Origin: Powellomyces hirtus
Lineage: Eukaryota > Chytridiomycota > Chytridiomycetes > Spizellomycetales > Powellomycetaceae
Reading direction: 5' to 3'
DNA length: 64,000 nt
Assembly (NCBI GenBank): GCA_025526995.1
Contig: JAHLKG010000007.1
Location: 310,001 to 374,000 of the forward strand
A program made the translations under genes and the position numbers. This document shows, one piece after another, positions 11,701-21,032 of the stretch (positions are counted from its first letter, which is position 1; the number at the start of each line of letters is the position of its first letter). Under the pieces are notes generated by a model that did not search any database, had not been told where the DNA came from, and saw nothing but the letters and a program-made list of their open reading frames with translations.

Positions 11701-12712
11701 TGAGACGATGATTGATATTGACGGTGCTTCCTCAACCCATGGGGACCATGCAAACGGCGGCCCCCCAGAATCGTTGTTACCACAATGCGCTGATGACGAA
11801 CAACATCAGCATCGTGATATTGTGTTGAGCGACGACGACAATGGCGGCAACGAGTCGGAGAAGAGTCCTGGGACACGCGATTGTCTGTCGGAAGAGGAAG
11901 GGTGGGAGTTCTCAGACACTTCAATTCCATTCCACAAGCAGTTTCACGGCGGTTTACGCGGTGTTGACCTGGATGACGAAGAGGTAGAGCATGAGGTCTA
12001 CTACATTGGCCTGATCGATATTCTGCAAAAGTACAACATGATCAAGTGGCTGGAACGCAACATCATCAGGCGCCCGATATTCCACAACGCGGCCCGGTCT
12101 CTCACCCAGTCCGACATCCCGTCTTCACTCTCCACCCTGTTCTATGATTACACTTCCCCGCATTCTCCCTCCTCCCCCTCCGCGACCCAACCGTCAGCAA
12201 CCACCCCAGCCGCTATGACAAGCACCAGCTCGTCGGCGGTGGCTTCGAGATCAACAACGATCACACTCCCGGCGACCCCCCAGCGTAACGGCAGCCGCAA
12301 ACCAAGCCATGCACCGGCTGCCGCTCCGCTCCCCGTGCAGAGAACGTGGACATACCCGACACCGAGCGCGAGCCCGTCCGCCACTCCCTCCTGCAACAAA
12401 GACGATTTGTCGCAGCAGAACCAATCTTCGTCGCCGCCGCTGCCCCCGCAATCCCAGAAGCCACCACCACCCCCCACCACCCCCGGCTCCTCCTGGGCGA
12501 AAACCTCAACGTCCACTGTATCTTTGCCCATGCCTCCCCCCGCCAGCAAAGAAACATCCCCTTCTCTTGCGACTGCTGCTACTAGTGCGGCAGCTGCTCC
12601 GCCACTCCTGACGGTCTGGCTCCCCGGAATGCAGAACTGTGAAAACAGCGTCGAAGAACCAGGTCGATACGCCGAGCGTTTCATGGGTTTTGTCGATGGC
12701 ATTCTCGTCTGA
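8749..12712 (+). CDS. Phosphatidylinositol phosphate kinase (PIP5K/Mss4-like) with N-terminal membrane segment
   Basis: Predicted to phosphorylate phosphatidylinositol phosphate to PI(4,5)P2 at a membrane. Four exons: 8749-8927, 9024-10507, 10607-11174, 11257-12712; 1228 residues. The 10508-10606 intron is 99 bp and has no in-frame stop, so an unspliced reading also stays open; splicing restores SAGKSDSIFF. Residues about 39-58 (FLCGALAGIMLLVIAQWLC) form one strong hydrophobic segment. A long Ser/Thr/Pro/Ala-rich linker follows. The kinase runs from about 495: TIPGYGRVRFTDHAP, FKAVRGLF, ATP-site lysine in FLLKTLRGSE (about 563), YDFKGSNVGR (about 662; Phe where Leu is usual), LLRRWDFMDYSILIGVH (about 741), PFHKQFHGGLRG, YYIGLIDILQKYN, and final PGRYAERFMGFVDGIL. 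A Pro/Ser-rich insertion splits the C-terminal lobe. Single-pass fusion is unusual for PIP5K. Confidence 0.85.
8959..8976 (+). repeat. 18-nt guanine run inside intron 1 of the PIP kinase gene
   Basis: Uninterrupted G tract between donor (gtgagt at 8928) and acceptor (ending 9023). It may form a G-quadruplex on the coding strand and pre-mRNA. Such runs are also prone to sequencing length error. Confidence 0.9.
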
Positions 12713-13197
12713 TGCGACGCAACCACCCTCCCTCGCGCGCATGTATGGGGGATCTTGCAAGTTTCGCCCCACCCCTTAGCCTCACCCCACTCTGCCCGTT
12801 GCCCTCCAAATTATGTAGACAATTATCAGACTTGGAATGACGTTTATTATCATCACCCCATTCATGTACCCTCCCCCTTTTTTTCCACTGTAGATTTTAG
12901 CCCTTCCCGGTGTGCTTTACATTGTTTTGCTTTGTTTCCCTCTGTAGATAGTTGTTGTTGTTGTTGTTGTTGTGTTTTTTTTTCCCCCCGTTTTTTAAAT
13001 ACAACCCCGCTTCACTTTAGGATGCAACCTGCGGGGCGACCCGACAAGTCCGTTCTTGGCTGAACCGTGGCCTCAGAATCGGTATCTAAACTGCTGTGTT
13101 TGGTCCGTATGGACCATGACCCATTGACGCGTCTGATGATACAAGTACAGTACATCAAAAAGCGGATATCCTGGTCGCGCGAGCGTTTCGACATGAC
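12713..13197. other. Intergenic: PIP kinase 3' flank with (TTG)n and T tracts
   Basis: Contains a (TTG)n run near 12950-12972 followed by T and C runs, consistent with a 3' UTR and flank. No coding potential seen before the inverted repeat beginning at 13198. Confidence 0.5.
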
Positions 13198-13369
13198 AGG
13201 CCAAATTCGTTTAGACATCTGGCATTTATCGATATTTTCACCATTGTCAATTGACCAATTTCACGCAAACTGCAAATTGAGATCGCCATTTCACCATGTG
13301 ACCATTTTGCCATCTCGCCATTTCACCATTTTGCCATCTCAAAGCGACGAGCAGTCTCAGATTCAGAGA
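13198..13369 (+). repeat. Left arm of long inverted repeat (element of about 2.8 kb)
   Basis: The stretch from AGGCCAAATTCGTTTAGAC to the AGCAGTCTCAGATTC end is repeated in reverse complement at 15854-16042 with small differences. Its inner part is built from short units of the form CATTTCACCATT / GCCATCTC. Together with the right arm it brackets 13.2-16.0 kb, like the terminal inverted repeats of a DNA transposon. Confidence 0.7.
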
Positions 13370-13457
13370 ACAGAGTTGTCTACACTCCGTCATGGCGTGT
13401 ATACATAGTGGCAGTTATAACAGGTGCGAAGTGGCATTCGGCAGAACGAGATCATCA

Positions 13458-13720
13458 CTTATTCACAATGCCCCGGAGGAAGAGGACTCAAGCGCAACTG
13501 CATTGACAATGACCTGCGTGCAAGGGTCATCAGAAAGGTGGCCTGACCGGGTTGTCTCTTCCCATGCTGCGCACTGCCGCTGTGAACATGATAAGAACGC
13601 CACTATGGCCCGCGTGCTTGCCACAGCCGTCTTGCTGGCTGCCATTTCCACCGCGCGCTTGCCACAGCCATTCCCACAAGTGCCGTTCCCATTCGGCGTC
13701 CAGGATAAAGACCCTTAAAT
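13458..13720 (+). pseudogene. Possible transposase 5' fragment, degraded
   Basis: Near 13469 a start-like MPRRKRTQAQLH is followed by in-frame stops. The mirrored end of the element carries a second start-like segment (15782, MPCHNNRIPNVIREKIIK). Basic N-termini followed by a helix resemble Tc1/mariner-type DNA-binding starts, but neither continues far enough to identify. Weak evidence. Confidence 0.2.
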
Positions 13721-13838
13721 GCCGTCCCTTTCACAGCCCTTTGGCATCACAGATTTGATACATTAAGGCACCCATATCATGAAGAAACTCAAGCTTCCAA
13801 TGGAGGCAGAGGTGAGAGCGACGACTGATCAGAGTTTT

Positions 13839-13983
13839 TTTCATCATTTCAGTCATCGCCTCAAATTCCCAACTCGGGCCAAACAATCTTTCGCACAGCG
13901 GTGACTGGATCAGAAACTGATTCAGAACAGGTCTGAGGTTTTCATCATTTCAGTCATCGCCTCAAACTCCCAACTCGGGCCAC
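13839..13983. repeat. Direct repeat of about 43 bp in tandem arrangement
   Basis: The segment TTCATCATTTCAGTCATCGC through CCCAACTCGGGCCA occurs at about 13839-13881 and again at about 13939-13982 with one or two changes. The second copy overlaps the 3' end of the minus-strand repeat-protein gene. Confidence 0.65.
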
Positions 13984-14013
13984 ATGATCCTTCGAACTGT
14001 TCTTGCTGGCTGA

Positions 14014-14053
<40 letters not shown>

Positions 14054-14283
14054 GGTCGTCGTGGTCGTCGTGGTCGTCGTGGTCGTGGTCGTCGTCATCG
14101 TCATCGTCGTCGTTATCGTTATCGTTGTCGTTGTCGTTGTCGTTGTTCCATCTGGCCACTCTTTCTCGCGTCAGCTTTTCCCCCATCTTGAGCTGTTGTG
14201 TCGTGATTTGGCGAGCTAGAATCATATCTCCTTCTTGTTCTAAAAGGGTGAGTTCCTCTGCGCGTTTCCGACGCGAATACCTT

Positions 14284-14357
<74 letters not shown>

Positions 14358-14810
14358 CCATCTGGCCACTCTTTCTCGCGTCAGCTTTTCCCCCATCTTG
14401 AGCTGTTGTGTCGTGATTTGGCGAGCTAGAATCATATCTGCTTCTTGTTCTAAACGGGTGAGTTCCTCTGCGCGTTTCCCACGCCAATACCTTTCGAGCT
14501 TGGCAGGCCCAGGACTGATATGAGTGTCCCATCGTCCCAATAGTTTCCTCGCCTCCACATAGCCTTTCTCTTCAAATTCGACCAGCAGCGTTCGCAGCTC
14601 CGCTTCAGCCTGTTCCCGATTCTCAAACTTGTAATGGTTGAAAAAGTTCACCTATAATAAATAACCAGTTAGAAAACCACTTAAGATGGTGATTTACCAC
14701 CTCGATAAGAGTCAAAGAATGAGAAGTTGTACCGGAACGAACTTCTTTCCCTTCAAGGCTCGCTGAAGGTATTCCTTCTTCGTAGATATCTTTCGAACTG
14801 TCTTGGGCAT
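13962..14810 (-). CDS. Hypothetical protein with duplicated helical module and Asp-Asn repeats
   Basis: Not recognised. Exon 1 14810-14733 (ATG at 14810) and exon 2 14651-13962, joined by an intron with GTACAA donor and TATAG acceptor; phase 0, about 255 residues. The N-terminus is basic (MPKTVRKISTKKEYLQRALK); VNFFNHYKFENREQAEAELR and FEEKGYVEARKLLGRWDTH look helical. A module of about 48 residues (RAEELTxLEQExDMILARQI, TTQQLKMGEKLTRERVARW) occurs twice, each followed by a hexanucleotide-encoded Asp-Asn run; the second run decays into poly-Asp with Asp-His. The gene lies inside the inverted-repeat element and its start is just downstream, in its own direction, of an LTR-like TATA promoter block, so it may be cargo of a mobile element. 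The intron is inferred. Confidence 0.45.
14016..14147. repeat. (GTC)n / (GTT)n trinucleotide and hexanucleotide tract
   Basis: A run of GTC units grading into GTCGTG and GTTGTC units. On the minus strand it encodes the Asp/His/Asn tail of the repeat protein. Purely sequence-based. Confidence 0.9.
14283..14357. repeat. (GTTGTC)n hexanucleotide tract, about 12 units
   Basis: Nearly perfect GTTGTC array; on the minus strand it encodes the first Asp-Asn run between the two copies of the helical module. Confidence 0.9.
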
Positions 14811-14821
14811 GTTGGTGTATT

Positions 14822-15270
14822 GTGGTAAATACGCAGTTGAACTGTTATTGTATTCATGGGGGGTGCCGAGAGGGCGCCCTTATATAACAAAGAAGTAGTA
14901 TTAACCACGTACTATTAGGGGCGGGCCATCTTATCTTGTGAAACATTCCCACGGAACCATCTCCATCTGTGCGCAGTAAATGAGAGTCATCTAGGCCATC
15001 CATTACAAAGCGACGTGGGAACATTCCCACGCAACCATCTCCATCATTGCGCAGCCATTGCAAAGCGACGTGGGAACATTCCTACGCAATCATCTCCATC
15101 GCATCTTGTGAAACATTCCCACGCAATCATCTCCATCATTGCGCAGTAATAAGTCATCTAGCCCATCCATTACAAAGCGACGTGGGAACATGCGCACGCA
15201 ATCAGCTGCAATTGGCTCCATCTGTGCGCAGTAATAAGTAATCTAGGCTTTCCCTTCTCACCCGTTGCAA
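14822..15270 (-). repeat. LTR-like promoter and repeat block, copy 1
   Basis: On the minus strand this region reads toward the repeat-protein gene. It shares with 18262-18527 the stretch GAGGGCGCCCTTATATAA and AAGAAGTAGTATTAACCACG, then several copies of a unit with GTGGGAACATTCCCAC and CATCTCCATC. A related box (AGAGGGCGTCCTTTTATAAC) lies in the copia LTRs at 52853, 57673 and, inverted, 61391. The TATATAA is a plausible TATA box. I interpret it as an LTR or LTR-derived promoter of a non-autonomous element. Confidence 0.5.
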
Positions 15271-15853
15271 TTAACAAGCGAACGCGTAGACACAAGTCCC
15301 AAAGCAAGTGGAAAACGCGTGTCTACACGACACGCGTCGCCGAAACATCGGTAACGCCAGATCGACTACTCCCGCTCGTCCATTCACACTGAACTCTGAC
15401 AACCCATTCTTCCTTTCGTGACCCAGTGTCAGTCTCAGTCTCAGCCGTTGCCATTTCCGCGGTGAGACTATATCTAGTAGATGAGAATGGCAGGCAGGCA
15501 GGCAGCGAGAGAGAGAGAAAGACAGAGAGAGAGTCAAGGGAAGAGTGAGTCGGACGCCATTGTTTTGTGTCACGTGGTACGTCAATTAGGAGATCCATTT
15601 ATGTAATATCCTGGTGGCCGATTGACTTCGCGCGCACAAATAAAATCAAACAATGGCATAATGACATCAACATTTTGGCACTTTGACTTCACGCAAAAGC
15701 GGCTTGCTTTCGACAAGCAGCAGTTCATAACACCATCCCAAGAAATTCATTTTCACCATTTCTTGGTCCCTCATCGCAACAATGCCCTGCCACAACAACC
15801 GCATTCCCAATGTCATTAGGGAGAAAATCATCAAGTCAGTCATGCACCAAGCC
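15271..15853. other. Non-coding interior of inverted-repeat element
   Basis: Includes a GCAG/GAGA low-complexity stretch around 15490-15535 and a TCACGTGG E-box-like site near 15570. ORFs here are low-complexity shadows. A basic start-like segment at 15782 is noted under the transposase fragment. Confidence 0.4.
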
Positions 15854-16042
15854 CTCTTTGAATCTGAGACTGCTCGTTGCTTTGAGATGGCAAAATGGTG
15901 AAATGGCGAGATGGTGAAATTGGAATGGCGAGATGGCAAAATTGTGAAATGGTGAAATGGCGATCTCAATTTGCAGTTTGCGTGAAATTGGTCAATTGAC
16001 AATGATGAAAATAAATGCCAGATGTCTAAACAAATTTGGCCT
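15854..16042 (-). repeat. Right arm of long inverted repeat
   Basis: Reverse-complement partner of 13198-13369, with extra copies of the GGCGAGATGGTGAAAT unit making it slightly longer. The pair defines an element of roughly 2.85 kb. Confidence 0.7.
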
Positions 16043-17640
16043 CCGTTCTGTAACAAGCTCCTCTGCAAGAAACTTCATGATTGCTTGCAGTGCCCCAACC
16101 ATCCCCCGCCAGGTGATGACAATCCACACGATGAGGGGTCTTCGAGTGGTGGTGCTGAGCCTTTGGGTTCTGGTGATGTCCTTGACGTATCCTATACAGA
16201 TGTCTGAGGATTTTCCCTTGTCCCAATATTGCAATTTTCTGAATCATATGTGTTTATGCTGTCAGGCCACACTTCTCATTTAGAGCATGCTCCAAAATCC
16301 GCCGTTGCTCTTGAAAGTGCAGATAGACGGTCGCCACCATTTCGAGCAACTTGACCGACGATCTCATTGTTGCCCACGTGGTGAGGATAGGCGCGCAGCG
16401 GCTCTCTTGCACAATCCATCACTTCCCATCAATGGACACTCATGTGGTAGGAAGGAAGAGAGTGCTTTTTATGACGTGGATGCGCAAAACTGAAAGCTGC
16501 TTCAAGTTGTCAAAGCGCGCATCTTTATGAGTGAAAAAAAAGACACAAAGCAAGAATAGAATTTTTGACACGCTTTAGTGAGTCACCCAGATTGGCTGTA
16601 ACATTTTCCGGAACACATTTTAATTATTATTGAAATTTTTATTACCAATATTTACATTTGCTGCTTGCCATTGACTAGAACTCACCTCTTTTGCTCCATA
16701 ATAGAATGATATCGAAGAAATACTTGATGAGCAATTTTAAAAAACCTAATCTTGTCCGTTTCAATACAGCGCATCTTTCATGATTAAATGAAGACACAAC
16801 TGTTGATATTAGGTGTAAGATATGCAATTCCCAATTATCAAGTGTTTTTAGAGATAGTTGAATGTGGAAGCTTAAGGAAAACCACTTTCCAAAATTTAGC
16901 AATAGCATAGGTAGGGCTGGAGAATGTGTATTCTTTTTTTTAACAATTTAGCAAAATAATTGTTTTCAGATTATTGTAATTTTGACGGAATATTATTACT
17001 GCTAACTTAAATACACTTCTTCTCAGGTAACAGTTGCTTATCTGTCTTTTTGAAACCTGCAATTTCAATATTGTCATTCCTAATACTATACAATTAGTAC
17101 GTTGCTATACCCTTATTTATAACAACTGGATCCATAAGTTACACATTCACAATTTAGTGATACCATGTGCTAAGATGAACTTTTCTAAAACCAAAGCGTA
17201 ATTTTATGGTAATTCCAAGTGATAGAAAGTTAACTTTTAATATTCTAGTATTTTATATCCAATTAAATTATTATTTTCATCTTCATTCTAGTCATATTTT
17301 ATATTAATAGGCCTAAGGCAAGTTTGTTTAGTTAATTTACAATACGTGGTTGCTATATTGAATATTTTAGCGATAGTAATTTAACCGTAATCTTATAAGT
17401 AACCATTATCATCTGCCCAAAAACGCAATCCACAATGGATGTCTGACATAAGTCGGGTGAAGGTCCACAGACCCATTGGCGCCATTGGCTACTAAAGTAT
17501 GGGTTACATATCTGTCTTTTATTTGCAGCTTTGCTTACTTGCCGCCGTAGCCTTCCATGATGAGTGCTTCTCTTCCATGCATGATCTCTGTGCCTATACC
17601 ATCTGTGTATATGCACAAGAGTTTCCTGTAATCATTTGCG
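16043..17640. other. AT-rich region with no recognised gene
   Basis: About 1.6 kb; 16500-17400 is markedly AT-rich with long A/T tracts and no long open frame. Just beyond, on the minus strand around 17700-17530, a short open frame (GLVDFEWNVPAGIVSGANDY.. then EIMHGREALIMEGYGGK) reads like a protein remnant, but I cannot assign it. Confidence 0.4.
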
Positions 17641-17906
17641 CCTGATACAATCCCGGCTGGGACGTTCCACTCGAAGTCAACAAGGCCAGTGCTGCAGAGC
17701 CCAGATCGAACCAGATTGTACGTTCGTGCATGACCATGCTATTTGACTTTGGATGAATGGCCTGCCAGGCGTTAAATCAGCCCCATACACACCATCAACC
17801 AAAAGTGCCAGTCGTCCTTTTCCGCCCTCTCAGGCATGGCCATAGCGCACAATCGATCGTCTCAGTTTTTTCAGTTCCTATCGTCTGTCATGGCCAGGAT
17901 CATATC

Positions 17907-18270
17907 TTATGAACATGGGGACTTCTTCAATGATCTGAGCATGTTCCCATCTTCCCGGTACTTGCAGAATTGTTTGATCACCCATTCCAAAAGCGAAATA
18001 TTGGTGAGACCCACGGCAAATGACAGCGCCAGGTGCACGGTGTCTTCTGGCACAAGGATGCCCACAAGGCGAATCTTGGACTTGTTGAGTGATTCGCAAA
18101 GGGCGCCGGGATGGAGAAAGACGTATGAACCCTTGATCAATAAAGAAGTAAGAGCAATAATCAGAATTGTGGCACGTTCAAGGCTCGATTTGATTGCTAC
18201 ACCCTGGAAAAGCTCAAAAACAAGCTCAAGAGTTGTCTTCAGCGAGAATACTTCAATGACTTGTGGTAAA
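17907..18270 (-). CDS. Hypothetical ORF downstream of LTR-like block copy 2
   Basis: Not recognised. The open frame on the minus strand continues from the LTR-like block into VIEVFSLKTTLELVFELFQGV, ATILIIALTSLLIKGS and LLEWVIKQFCKYREDGNM, ending at 17907. It has alternating hydrophobic segments and no clear start codon after the promoter block. It occupies the same position relative to the TATATAA block as the repeat protein at 13962-14810 but is unrelated in sequence. It may be a decayed cargo gene. Confidence 0.25.
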
Positions 18271-18527
18271 TAAGCAGGTAAACTGTTACTGTATTTACGG
18301 GGGTTTCCAGAGGGCGCCCTTATATAACAAAGAAGTAGTATTAACCACGTACTGTAGTAGCTATTAGGGGCGGGCCATGTTATCTTGTGAAACATTCCCA
18401 TGCAACCATCTCCATCATTGCGCAGTAATAAGTCATCTAGGCCATCCATTACAAAGTGACGTGGGAACATTCCCACACAATCATCTCCATCTAGGCTTTC
18501 CATTCTCACCCGTGGCAATTAACAAGT
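18262..18527 (-). repeat. LTR-like promoter and repeat block, copy 2
   Basis: Closely similar to 14822-15270: GAGGGCGCCCTTATATAA, AAGAAGTAGTATTAACCACG, GTGGGAACATTCCCAC, CATCTCCATC, and the terminal TAGGCTTTCC..CTCACCCGT..AATTAACAAG. It lacks some of the internal repeat units of copy 1. Confidence 0.55.
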
Positions 18528-18529
18528 GT

Positions 18530-18936
18530 GTAATGAGGCGAGCCATGCGAGATGGATGGTAGCGTAAGTATTGGAGATATCGGCGTTTCCAGTACTTTAT
18601 CGGAAATGCAGAGGATTGGCCGAATTCGATGTGGCCTCCAGTATACTTCGTAAAGGGGAATTACAGAGCTCTTCTGTGATGCAGTTGACGATGTAGCAAT
18701 GTCAGATGCACGGAGATGTAATGTATGTGAATGTATTTCTTGTCTTAAAGTCTTATCGGTAATGTCTTGCTTCAAGCGTTCTAATCTACTTTTTCTCCAA
18801 TCACGTGATCACACGTGATCCAATTCAGCTCTTAGCGTTACCGGTATGGTGGTCACACGTTCTAGTCGGAGAATCCAAGTAAGGATCTAATGTAAGGACC
18901 AAACGTTGAGTACGCAAGTCTCAACATTCCAATACA
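18530..18936 (-). repeat. 3' LTR of copia element D
   Basis: On the minus strand it begins TGTATTGGAATGTTGAGAC, directly after a purine tract (CAGGGGG), and ends near ..CTCATTACA. It contains ATCACGTGATCACACGTGAT (two CACGTG/CACGTGA sites). Related but diverged LTRs lie at 35736-36035 plus 42264-42358, at 42640-42780 plus 44147-44248 plus 50425-50560, and at 50870-51235, here called LTR family D. Confidence 0.65.
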
Positions 18937-18973
18937 CCCCCTGTCTGACCAATCGATCCGCGATGATGGGATT

Positions 18974-20058
18974 TTACTCATTCGGGAGCTCCGTCATGGA
19001 CGCTTTCGTCATTGGCGTGATGGTGCTGTCGTAGTGCTTGATGCACATGCTTTTGCGATGGTATTTGAATGCCGGGGCCGGTAAAGGCTTCGTAAGTGAG
19101 TCGGCGACCATTTCAGCGGTAGGTAAGTACTCCAGGTGGATCTCCTTGTCAATATGATTACGGATGAAGTGATGTCGAATGTCAATGTGCTTAGTACGGG
19201 CGTGATGCACGGGGTTCATCGCCAGCGAGATGCATGACTGGTTGTCTTCGTAGATCGTTGTGGGTCAAGCATTTTCATCAAGATATTCGGAGATTTGGAG
19301 TTCTTGCAGAAGTGAGCGAAGCCAGATTGTTTCTTGAGTGGCGAAGGAAAGTGCCATGTATTCAGCCTCGGTAGATGAGAGAGCAACGGTGGGTTGGCGC
19401 TTTGAAGCCCACGTGACGGGGCCCACATTTCCAATGTAGAAAAGATAGCCAGTGATCGACCGTCGGTCAAGGATGTTGTTTCCCCAATCAGCATCGCTGT
19501 AACCATGAAGGGTAACATTATTTCCGCCAATGCAGAGGCTGTATTTTGATGTTCCCCATAGGTAGCGAAGGACGCGCTTTGCAGCTTGCAGATGTTGGGG
19601 CGAAGGGTTGCTTGTGAAGCAAGAAAGCATACTGACTGCGACAGCGATGTCAGGACGCATGCATATCATCAGGTACATGAGAGAACCAACGATTTCGCGA
19701 TATTCTCCTTCTTGCGGGTTAGGTGAAGTCTTTGTATTTTCGACTTCGTAGGGTTCGAGACTGGTCTGGTCCATCGGAGTGTTGACGGGCTTGCAATCTT
19801 GCATACCAAAGCGCTCGAGGATGTCATTTACATATGACTCTTGATCGAGATAGATGACGTGCCTTGAGTAATCGCGTCGAACTCTCATTCCTAGGTAGTG
19901 GTTGACTTCGCCTAGGTCTGTCATGTTGAACTCATTGTGTAGGGATGTCTTGATTGACGAGATTTCCGATTCGGTCTTTGCGAAAATGAGGAGATCGTTG
20001 ACGTAGACAGAGATGTACTGCGATGAGTCACTTTCAGGTAGAGTTCTGATGTAGACGG
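18974..20058 (-). pseudogene. Copia element D, pol 3' part (RT C-terminus and RNase H), 5' truncated
   Basis: Minus-strand frame with reverse transcriptase/RNase H signatures: VYIRTLPES, YVNDLLIFAK (catalytic YVDD changed to YVND), LGEVNHYLGMRV, CKPVNTPMD, IVGSLMYLM, RPDIAVAVSML, KRVLRYLWGT, SDADWG, SSTEAEYMALS, then after an in-frame stop near 19265 TKHIDIRHHFIRNHI and EYLPTAEMVADSLTKPL in a shifted frame ending 18974. The 5' part of pol and all of gag are missing; sequence identity breaks off at 20058, exactly where the 25-bp inverted repeat begins. Dead: truncated, frame-broken, active site altered. Confidence 0.85.
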
Positions 20059-20112
20059 CTGTCACAGGCCACTTAGGAATGCCATGTGGCATTCCTAAGT
20101 GGCCTGTGACAG
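20059..20112. repeat. Perfect 25-bp inverted repeat with 4-nt spacer
   Basis: Left arm 20059-20083 (CTGTCACAGGCC..) and right arm 20088-20112 are exact reverse complements around ATGT. It lies exactly at the junction between the truncated copia and non-copia sequence, so it marks a breakpoint, a transposon end or a fold-back join. Confidence 0.9.
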
Positions 20113-20293
20113 GGGATTTGGCATGGCTTTTACCGGTAATTCGGAACTTACCGGAAATCCGGTTTAGGCCCAAAGTCAGGACTTCCCATGGCTTTAAAGG
20201 GAATTGGAACCGAATTGGAACCAAATTGAGACTGATTACGTCACGCTTACGTAAGCTACCTCTAACGCGTCTGTGGAATCCGTGCCAAAAAAA

Positions 20294-20328
20294 CAGAACC
20301 CCCCGGGAATTGAATCGAGAGGGTTCTG
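20294..20328. repeat. Hairpin (8-bp stem CAGAACCC/GGGTTCTG) beside an A/T run
   Basis: Stem arms 20294-20301 and 20321-20328. On the minus strand the hairpin is followed by a T run (20287-20293), resembling an RNA polymerase III or intrinsic-type terminator. Part of it looks like a tRNA B-box (GATTCAATTCC), but no tRNA cloverleaf can be built. Confidence 0.5.
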
Positions 20329-21032
20329 CCCAGTGTCCAATGTATCACTAGTTGTATTCTTCTACTTTGGTGTAGAAACGCGCATTGTTTAAGCGTTGTT
20401 CCAATTGATCCATCTTTTCCATGTTTTCCAAGTGTCCTAGTGTCCATAGGTCCCCCATGCGTACTTAGCCTTGCCCGCGTCCAATCTCCCCCCGTTTTCC
20501 ACCTTCTATTGGAGTCCGTTTCTTCCTATCGATAGCAAGCCCCCTCAGCTTCCCACCCCACCCGATTCTCAACCCGCTAAATCCAAACACTCAGTTTTCA
20601 AAATCGCCTCTCTCCATCTTTTTCATTTTCCAACTGTTGCCCCTCCATACCCTCTAGCCACATCTCTTCTTTATACTATATTTTTTTCTCTCGAAAAAAT
20701 TCTGAGTAGTTGAGTGCCTGGGAAACCATAGATCCGTTCTAGCATCAGTAAAAAAATATGTTCCTTTTCCAAAAGTCCTACGGAATTATTCTATATGACC
20801 CCTTTTTGCTCCTCTCAAACTCCCAGATCTAGCTGGGATATTCTCCCCACACGGTCCTTTATGTTCGCTGGTTTTTTCGTCTTCTATCTATCGATAGGTC
20901 CGCCTCTTGCCACACAGCCTCAAACAGGGGCTTGCCCCCGTATCCTTTCGTTTTCGCGCAAAAAGATAGCTTCCCCACATTCCTATAAATCTGGGACTCC
21001 CTTTATCTTCACGCATCCAAGTTATTCCTAGC
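20329..21032. other. Left flank of viral-like island, no gene
   Basis: About 700 bp, pyrimidine-rich on the + strand, with no gene. TATCGATAG-type palindromes occur near 20527 and 20888 and again inside the fibre gene near 28547. A TATAAA box near 20984 precedes the first island ORF. Confidence 0.4.
20984..20989 (+). promoter_or_regulatory. TATA box before the 142-residue ORF
   Basis: TATAAA 44 bp upstream of the ATG at 21033, in an otherwise C/T-rich leader. Position suits a core promoter; no other evidence. Confidence 0.4.

Noticed and set aside
13922..14104. Poly-Thr ORF on the minus strand
   Set aside because: Frame-shifted reading of the trinucleotide tract in the Asp-Asn repeat gene.
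15271..15598. Minus-strand ORFs with Leu/Ser-rich sequence
   Set aside because: Low-complexity translation of a GAGA/GCAG repeat.
20294..20328. tRNA gene at the GAACCC/GGGTTC hairpin
   Set aside because: Only a B-box-like string is present; no T-stem, anticodon arm or acceptor of tRNA geometry can be paired.
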